Assembly: GCF_023065955.2 (NCBI RefSeq)
Contig: NC_079873.1
Coordinates: forward strand, 6,834,566 to 6,898,565
DNA length: 64,000 nucleotides
Direction of reading: 5' to 3'
Origin: Ursus arctos
Lineage: Eukaryota > Chordata > Mammalia > Carnivora > Ursidae
Positions 57,334 to 64,000 of the stretch are shown piece by piece. How positions within the stretch are numbered: the first letter of the stretch is position 1; every line of letters starts with the position of its first letter. The notes under the pieces were generated by a model. It did not search any database. It was not told the origin of the DNA and saw only the letters and a list, made by a program, of their open reading frames with translations. Both the position numbers and the translations under genes were made by a program.

Positions 57334-57710
57334 TGCGCCTTAGTCCACTCGGGCCACTATAACCAAATACCATGGACTGGGCGGCTTATAAACGATAGAA
57401 ACTTATTTCTCAAAGTTCTGGAGGCTGTAAGTCCCAGCTCAAGGTGCCAGCATGGTCGGGTTGTGTGTCTGCTGAGAGCCAGCTTCCCAGTTCCTAAATA
57501 GCCATTTTTTCGCTGTGTCCTCACATGACGGAGGGGCAGGGAGCTCTGCGGGGTCTCTTTTATAAGAGCACTGATCCCATTCACGGGGGCTTCTCCCTCA
57601 TGACCTGATTACCTCCCAGAGGCCCCACCACCGAACACCATCGCATGGGAGTTAGGATCCCAGCATGTAACTGGGGGGTGGGGGGGGGCATAAACATTCA
57701 GATCATAGCA
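57334..57710 (-). mobile_element. ERVL-MaLR-type LTR, antisense
   Basis: CCTTAGTCCACTCGGGCCAC, CCATGGACTGGGCGGCTTAT, GTTCTGGAGGCTGTAAGTCC, TTATAAGAGCACTGATCCCA and ATTCAGATCATAGCA are reverse-complement MaLR-type LTR landmarks. Near full length as a solo LTR; no internal region seen. Confidence 0.8.
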
Positions 57711-59774
57711 CACTGTATAATAACTTACGTTTTTATTAATACCACCTTTTGTTGAGCGGTTATCACTTTTCTTTTTATTTCAGATGTATAAGCACTCTCT
57801 TGGGCTCTTAATTAAAATTAAAAAAAAGAAAAGACCGTTCTTTTGGCAGTCACAGATGTTACTATTTTCTTTATGAAATGGAATATATTGGTATTTTAAA
57901 ATACCAAATCACTGACCACATCCTCTGAATTTGACCAAAGTTCTAGAGGGAATTTGAGCAAAGGGCGAACACTCCCAAAGAAATGAATTTTGCAGATGTA
58001 AAGGAAGAGGTTTCCTCCCCTTTGAAGTTTTTATTAGATGAAGATTTATTGTAGTTGAAAATTGGAAGTGGTGTGAATTCTGTGAAACATTGCTTGCCCT
58101 TATAAAAGCATACGGGCCTGAACTTGGCCGCTGTGAGCAGGGGTGCGCCTGCGGTATCAAGGGGCATTTCTGCACTTGGCGATCCAGTGCAGACTTGAGA
58201 ACTGGGAGACGTGGGTTTGAACCCAGGCTGCTCTGCCAGATCTAACAATATGCGATGATATTATTAACATAACATGTAATGTATACTTATATAATATAAT
58301 AATAATATATAACTTTTTGAATAACAGTATTCTCTCTGAAATACTAGGACTTCAAGACCATGTTCCCTAGTAGCTTTCACACTTTTTAAACAGTGGAATC
58401 TTTTTCCCTTTCCTTTCCTACAAGTGACATCTTCTGCGCATCTCAGACATTTCCTGTCTGAGACAGAGCAAAGAGGAGTGCTTACTAAGCAGCGGTGAGG
58501 GTCCCCAAGCTGAGACAGGCTCTCCCTTTAGCCGCTCCTGCTCCCCACACCAGGACGCCCTCGGAACAGAATGGAAGCAGCTGTTCTAGGCCAATCTGCT
58601 TTCTCTTCGAGGTCTCAGAGCCACTTGGGGAGAGCTCAAAGTGCAGGTCTGTGGCCTTGAAGTTGAGCTGTCATTCTCCGAGGTGCGCTGCGGTGTCTGC
58701 GGGGGATGAATTACGGGGCTGCTGATCCCCCTCCCTGAGGGAATTTGGGGCCTAATCGTGGAACCTGGTGCCTTGACAGGCTGCTGGCTCAATCCCTGGG
58801 TTTACTGATGGCCACACTTAGGCTCTATTGCTACTAAAAGCCCTAAGGAAATCACAACACTGAAGTATAAAGCCGAGCTGACGTGCGTCGCGGCTCACAT
58901 CACAGTTGAACGCTGATGGTGTGTGTCTGTGCTTCTGTGGCTGTTTGATTAGCTGTCATTTCCAAGCCATTGAAAAGGTTTTGTTCTGTGTAGTGGAGTT
59001 GCATTTCTCTCTGTGGGTGTGGGTGTCAGGTGATGATCTATTTGCTGTGCTTTTCATTTTGGAGGAGCTGTAGACCTGGTTAGCAGAGGGGCTGGTCACT
59101 GATGGTTACAGAGAAATCCAATTTCTCTGGCCTTGGGTTGTTTTTGTCTGAGAATGATGTAACCCTTTCCTGCCGCCTTCATCAGCCTTTGTGGGTTGTT
59201 GGTGGGGACGTTAAATGAGATGTATCGGAAAGCCTTTTATCAGATGAATACAGGGAGACGTTATTACGTAAACGAGTCTAAGTATTCTCTGCAGGAAAAG
59301 TTGGGCCACTTCTTGGGCTGATGTGCTGTGAGATGGATGACCTTCCATCTCTACCTTCGGTGGAGACTCTTGGTTCTCTGTAAAACAGCTAAAATGGGAA
59401 AGCATGTGGGCCGGCCATGTTGGGATGCAGAGGTGTCACCAGGGAATGTGTGGGGACCCACGATGTGCCCGCATCCACTCCATGGAAGAGGACTCAGGAC
59501 CAGTTTTCATAAATACATCATTTGTAGCTGATGCGGTCCCAGTAGTGCTCTTGAGCCCTGAGGCCTGATTCCAGAGGGAGGGACTGGGTTCCCGCCTCTT
59601 CTATTTGTCCTTCTCTTATTCCAAGGGTGCTGATAGCGCAGACCAACTCCGGGCCTAAAGTGGCAGAGTTGGCGAAGTCTTCACCGTGAGTGTGCAGATG
59701 CAGCGTTAGGCTGATAATCAGCATAATCCCCGCAAACACTGCGTGCCCGGCGCCCTGCCAAGGAAGCCTTTCCC

Positions 59775-59875
59775 TGACATTTTCTCATTAAACGGGGGAG
59801 GCATTAAACTGAGGCGTGAAGAGTTGAAGTGACTTGCCCAGGGTCCTGCTGTAACACTCAAGTGTCACTGGTACT
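59775..59875 (-). mobile_element. MIR fragment, antisense
   Basis: AACTGAGGCGTGAAGAGTTG followed by AAGTGACTTGCCCAGGGTC is the reverse complement of the MIR 3' half. Confidence 0.7.
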
Positions 59876-60219
59876 CACCAGCCTGCCAGGATGCTTTCAT
59901 GAGTGGAAAATCGGGGAGTTTGGGCTGGCTGTTAAGGATCCAGATTCCCCGGTCACCTGGGGGAGACAGTTTAGCCCCAGGACCTGTGTGGTGGCGGGTC
60001 TGGAATCTGAGAGGCCTGCTGATGGCTTTCCAGAGGAGTTCATACCGTTTCTGGACCAAAGTATTCCAACCAAAAGGTTAGCCCTGAGGCCTTCCAAGGC
60101 CCAAGACCTAGGTAGGGGAGGTGAGACGAAGGGTGCGCTGTAGGAGCCGAGCCTCGGCTTGGTCAGCACTCGGCTTCCACCACCCAGACCAGGCCTCGTG
60201 TGCACAGGGGCGGACTGGC

Positions 60220-60360
60220 CGGAAGGAGAGAGGGAAGGAAGGAGCGAGGGAGGGAGGGAGGAAGTTCGAACGGATAGAAGGAAGGATGAATGGGTGTTTG
60301 GATTGAAGGAAAGAAGTGAAGAGGTGAGTAGGAGGGGGAGGGAGAGAGAGAGAGGGAGAA
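60220..60360. repeat. GA-rich low-complexity tract
   Basis: AGGGAAGGAAGGAGCGAGGG and GGGAGGGAGAGAGAGAGAGG: degenerate GGAA/GGGA repeats. The long open frames on both strands here arise from the low complexity. Confidence 0.85.
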
Positions 60361-60883
60361 ATTAGAACCGGAATGAGATAAAGAAAGGTGGAGGAGACAG
60401 TTTGCAGTTTTGTATGAGGCATCGTTACTGCATTGCTCACAACTTTTTGCTGTTTCCCACATGTTCTTGTACACAGATGTCGTTCGTATGTTGATTTAAT
60501 AGGCATTTTGGACCACTAACCCCGATGCTGGGGATAAACAAATAAGACATGATCCTCCTGTCAGAGAGGAGTTTAAAATGTCAGGAAATTACCTAAGCCA
60601 CTGTTGGTTGCCTAATCATTAGTAGAGGTCATGGGAACCCTGCTTCGCAAGTCCTCACCTGCATTGGGTGTTCCTGGAGCAAAGGAAGCCGTCCACTGGT
60701 CAAGTCTCATCTCTGTCTGTATACCACAAGCAAGGAAGGTTTTATGGGATCTTTATTTTTCTTTGCCGAACCAATGTGTTCGACTGTCTCCCACCTTTCT
60801 ATAAAGCTTCTGAGTTTTGCATTGTTGTTCAGTGGATTGTTAGACTCTCGCATGGAATGACTTTGATTTTTCTTTTTAACCAG

Positions 60884-61013
60884 GATTGATAGAAAGATGT
60901 CAAGCGCTCACAGCAACTACAAACTGAATGAGGCCCAGGCGATAATGAGCGAGCTCCGGACCATCAAGAAAGCCATTTGCACCGGCGAGAAGGAGAGGCG
61001 GGACCTGATGCAG
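60884..61013 (+). CDS. WWC3: WWC3 coding exon: coiled-coil segment with [10 protein letters not shown] motif
   Basis: This is a 130-bp exon after acceptor TTTTTAACCAG, ending at donor GTAGGG, the weakest-looking donor of the set because it lacks the usual A at +4. It enters in phase 2 (G completes Glu) and leaves in phase 0. It encodes [39 protein letters not shown] and DLMQ. The KxxAI-x-x-GEKE motif is shared by WWC1, WWC2 and WWC3; the S-E-L-R-T and C-T-G-E-K-E variants match my memory of WWC3. Family knowledge places this in the coiled coil before the Ser-rich linker that precedes the central region and C2 domain. Confidence 0.94.
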
Positions 61014-61222
61014 GTAGGGGCCCGGCATTCTTCACAGCCCGTGTCTGTCTGCCTTTAGTTAACATTTCAGGCAAATATGTGTTGACAGTGTGTATTATAT
61101 ATTCGTTATATATACAGTTCATGTATATTTTAAAACATACATACATGCCGTATGTGTATACATGTTCTTTATGTGTGTGTATATTTCTGCGTACTGTGTA
61201 TTAAAATATTTAAAAATATGGG

Positions 61223-61671
61223 TGTTAGTTTCCTAGGGCTGCCATGACAAAGTACCACAAAGGGGTGAAGAACAACTGAAATTGGTTCTCTCAAGAGTCT
61301 GGAGGCCAGGAGTTCACAGTCAAGGTGCCAGCAGGGCCATGCTGTCTCTGAAGGCTCTAGGGGCGGACGCTTCCTCACCTCTTCCAGCTTCTGGTAGCTG
61401 CTGGCAATCCTTGGCGTTCTTTGGCTCGTAGATGCCCCACTCTAATCTCTGCCTTCGTCGTCACATGGTGTTCTCCCCGTGTCTCTGTGTCTACGTTTTC
61501 TCGTCCTTACTTACGAGGATGCCAACCACTGGATGAGAACCCACTCTAATTCAGTATGACCTCACCTTCACTTGATTCCATCCGCAAGGACTGCCTTTCC
61601 AAATAAGCTCGCTTTTGCCAATTCTTAGGACTCCAACCTGTCGTTTGGGAGGGCACAACTTAAGCCATAAC
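61223..61671 (-). mobile_element. ERVL-MaLR-like LTR, antisense
   Basis: TGTTAGTTTCCTAGGGCTGC, CATGACAAAGTACCACAAAG, GTCTGGAGGCCAGGAGTTC, CTCTGAAGGCTCTAGGGGCG and TCCTTGGCGTTCTTTGGCTC match a common eutherian LTR read antisense. The exact subfamily is uncertain. It lies about 210 bp after a WWC3 exon. Confidence 0.65.
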
Positions 61672-62289
61672 GATGGGTGATACAGATTGTTCAATAATCA
61701 AAATAATTTAAAAAGTCTCTGATGAGAAGTCTTGCTGTCACCCTGTTCTTTCATCTCCTGTAACGACTTCCCTTAGCTTGTATTCCCTGCCAGCATTTTT
61801 GCAGACCTGGGAGGGTGCGGGCACACATTCGGCTGTCCCACGGAGAGCTAGGGCTGTGCCTCCTGCTGTCCCAGCGGCTTCCTCACGTAACAGTAATGCC
61901 CACACCTGCTCCCGTGTCTGTACACAGCGAGCTGCTTCACTCCTTGATAGGGCTGCCAAGTGTTCTGCCGTGTGCACAGATGGTCGTTACATGGCTGGGA
62001 TCGTTGGGGCTTTGTACTGCTTTATTCTTTGTCCCTTGAACTTCTGGAGATTTTGTTATTTTTAGAAAAAGCTTGAGTTTTTGCAGATCAATGTGCACTG
62101 GTCTTTTTGCTCGATCCCGGGGTGCATTCAGATGTTTTGGGTCCGGCTTTCATTTTCCACTCAGCACACTGAGTGCCTAGGAGGCGTGTGTCTAGATTCT
62201 GCAGAATGTAAGGCATAGAAGGACATGTGAAGCAGAGCTCGGACTTGTGGGCCAAGTGAGACAGGTGCACACATAGCTGCCTTGCACGG

Positions 62290-62452
62290 CAGTGCTTCTG
62301 AAGGTCAAGGATTCAGGAGACTTACGGAGTGTCCCCACGGTGGTCATTAAATTGCCCATTACTGGGCCCTACCCCAGGCCTGCTAGATTGGGCTCTGGAG
62401 GTGCGACCCAGTAATCTGTATTTTCAGATGCCCTCCCAGGTCACGAGAGGTA
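62290..62452 (+). mobile_element. MER5A-like fossil
   Basis: CAGTGCTTCTGAAGGTCAAG, TTACTGGGCCCTACCCCAGG and CAGTAATCTGTATTTTCAGA resemble MER5A. Confidence 0.65.
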
Positions 62453-63249
62453 CATGGTCAATGAATGGTTAGATATTCTCCGAGCACTGGTGGCAAGAAG
62501 AGCTACTGCCATTTACTGAGGCCTCTGAGCGCAGCGTTGGGCGAGGTGTGGTGTGGACGTCACCCATACAATCTAAGCCCAAACCCCGGGGCTGAAGCAG
62601 ATGGTAGTCCACCATGGGGGCTTGGAGGCCTTGCCCCAGGAGGATGAACTAACTTCTCTGACCTGGCCTTTCCAAGTGTGCAGAGCTGGGACAAGCTTGC
62701 CTTGAGTGGGTTCCCCACCATGGAGGCTGGAGAGAGAATTTCTGTAAGAAGCTTTAGACCCCAGCATCCTCTCTGAGAAGCTCCTGGGAGAGGCCTGGGC
62801 AACGTCCTCTCCAGGAAAATCAAAGAAGTTGTTCTGTCTTTTATGAACTTAACAGTATTGGCCCATCCCAGCACGCCTTTGTCTGGGTCCAGAGCCAGCC
62901 ACGCGTGTTCACTGCCCCTGTGCGTTCTGGTGTCTGCAGAAGTGTCTGCTGGAGATAAATCTATTCAAAAGTCTTCTAAAAAAAATGGTAGAAAATCTGA
63001 TTTCTTTTTGATTTCCATCCAAAGGAGTTACGTACACCAGAAAACATAGTTACTCTAGTTTTTGGCAAGCTACCATCCATGTGAGATGACTCTTGACCAT
63101 GTAGAATTATGACTGAAAAATCAGGTTATAAAAATAGGTAAACCTCATCTGGGAGTGGTTTTCCTTCTGTGGGGTTTATAAAAATCTCAAGGTAGCATTC
63201 ATCCCTGTCAGACTCATTTATTGATACAACATTTTGGATGGCAGTGCTC

Positions 63250-63585
63250 CCCTCCCCATTTTATTGAGGTACGATTGACAGATAAAATTGTGTAAATATA
63301 AGTTGTACAACCTGATGATTCGATACCCACACATAAGGTGGGATGATTACCACGATGAAGTTAGTTAACACATCCGTCACCTCACGTGGGTACCTTGTTT
63401 TTTGTCTGTGCGCGGCGAAGACTTTCAGGATCTACTGTCTGAGCAGCTTTCAGACATGGAGTTGCCGTGCTGTACGTTACAGCCCTGGAACTTATTCGTC
63501 TTATAACCCTCAGTCTGTACCCTTTGACCCCACAGCCCCTGGCGACCACCATGCCACTCTGTTTCTCTGAGTTTGGCTTTTTGGG
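63250..63585 (-). mobile_element. L1 3'-UTR fragment, antisense
   Basis: TTTTATTGAGGTACGATTGA, TACAACCTGATGATTCGATA, TTAACACATCCGTCACCTCA and CCTGGCGACCACCATGCCAC follow an antisense L1M 3' UTR. It ends about 310 bp before the last exon. Confidence 0.8.
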
Positions 63586-63897
63586 AGGGAATGCTAATTT
63601 TTTTTCTTTAGGAAACAAAGATTTCAAAAAACAGTAAAAATGGTACCACAGTTGTTCTCTACATAATTCCCGTGCTGCCAGGAGGACTCCGTCACTGTCT
63701 GATTTAGATGGCTACACGTTGGATTAATGGTGCAAGTCGTGAGGGACGCGTCTTTTACATCTCGTGGGAGTGGGGGTCGGGGCAGGCCAGCTCTCCGGCA
63801 CTGACGCGGCCGCCCTGGAGCCGATGCAATGACAGCTTCTAAAGGGAAGAGAAGCATTACCACCTCCGCTCAAGTAACTCGTTTCCTTCTGTTGCAG

Positions 63898-64000
63898 AGC
63901 CTGGCCAAGCTGACCGATGGCTTTAAGAATAGCTTTTCTCTTAGCGACCCTCCGCAAGAGTTCCCTCACAATCCGGGTGTGCTTGGCGATTCTTTACCTC
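63898..64000 (+). CDS. WWC3: WWC3 coding exon, 5' part (truncated by window end)
   Basis: The exon starts after acceptor CTTCTGTTGCAG in phase 0 and runs off the window without a donor. The 103 visible bases encode SLAKLTDGFKNSFSLSDPPQ, then EFPHNPGVLGDSLP and one further base. S-L-A-K-L completes the DLMQSLAKL block conserved in WWC1-3, confirming the join to the previous exon. The Ser/Pro-rich sequence after it belongs to the poorly conserved linker, which appears diverged from the human protein as I remember it; I cannot align it here. In this family the exon should continue toward an AGSQT-like motif outside the window. Confidence 0.93.

Larger units (their letters stand above)
49734..60883 (+). 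other. WWC3: WWC3 intron (phase 2, 11.2 kb)
   Basis: This GTGAGT-to-CAG intron contains a MER20 nested in another DNA transposon, two MaLR LTRs, an L1 3'-end fragment, an L2, MIR pieces, two CAN SINEs and a CpG-dense patch near 56345-56490. No repeat or gene is recognised in about 51090-53010, 53234-53667, 54720-55380, 55800-56640, 57715-59770 and 60365-60883. Confidence 0.9.
61014..63897 (+). other. WWC3: WWC3 intron (phase 0, 2.9 kb)
   Basis: This GTAGGG-to-CAG intron contains an antisense MaLR-like LTR, a MER5A-like fossil and an antisense L1 3' end that stops about 310 bp before the acceptor. Nothing else is recognised in about 61672-62289 and 62453-63249. Confidence 0.9.

Noticed and set aside
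1..64000. CRISPR array, operon, phage or other prokaryotic system
   Set aside because: No regularly spaced direct repeats with unique spacers. The repeats present are SINEs, LINEs and microsatellites of a mammalian genome.

Overview
This window is nuclear DNA from a placental mammal, almost certainly a caniform (arctoid) carnivoran such as a bear or pinniped. The evidence is at least 23 copies of the carnivoran tRNA-Lys-derived CAN SINE. They can be recognised by the GGGCGCCTGGGTGGCTCAG head, the CTGCCTTCGGCTCAGG box and the AATAAATAAATAAAATCTT tail, or the reverse complement. Many belong to the subtype with CACAAGCAGGGGGAGTGG and GAAGAAGCAGGCTC. Ancient eutherian repeats (L1M, L2, MIR, MER20, MER5A-like, Tigger1, ERVL-MaLR) fill much of the rest. 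There are no bacterial-style genes, operons or CRISPR arrays.

The only gene I can support is part of WWC3, on the + strand. WWC3 is a KIBRA-family Hippo-pathway scaffold and is X-linked in human. Six coding exons are present: 32441-32550, 38073-38276, 48450-48526, 49654-49733, 60884-61013 and 63898-64000 (cut by the window end). Joined, they give one uninterrupted reading frame of 704 nt, about 234 residues. All introns are GT-AG and the phases agree at every junction. The frame runs from the linker after the first WW domain, through the second WW domain, into the long N-terminal coiled coil. The exon(s) for the N-terminus and first WW domain lie upstream of the window, and most of the coding sequence lies downstream.

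Layout: 1-32440 is the 3' part of a large first intron, with L1 and DNA-transposon fossils and CAN SINEs. 32441-38276 holds the WW2 exons. 38277-49733 holds a 10.2-kb intron and two short coiled-coil exons. 49734-61013 is an 11.2-kb intron followed by a 130-bp coiled-coil exon. 61014-64000 is a 2.9-kb intron and the start of the next exon.

I see no previously undescribed system. The points worth a second look are fine-scale: a perfect 64-bp tandem duplication, a 45-bp imperfect duplication, CAN SINEs with near-perfect target-site duplications that may be polymorphic, a cryptic-exon candidate, compact CpG clusters inside introns, nested transposons, and a symmetric exon whose skipping would split the WW2 domain in frame. 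Repeat-family names come from memory of consensus sequences and their boundaries are approximate.
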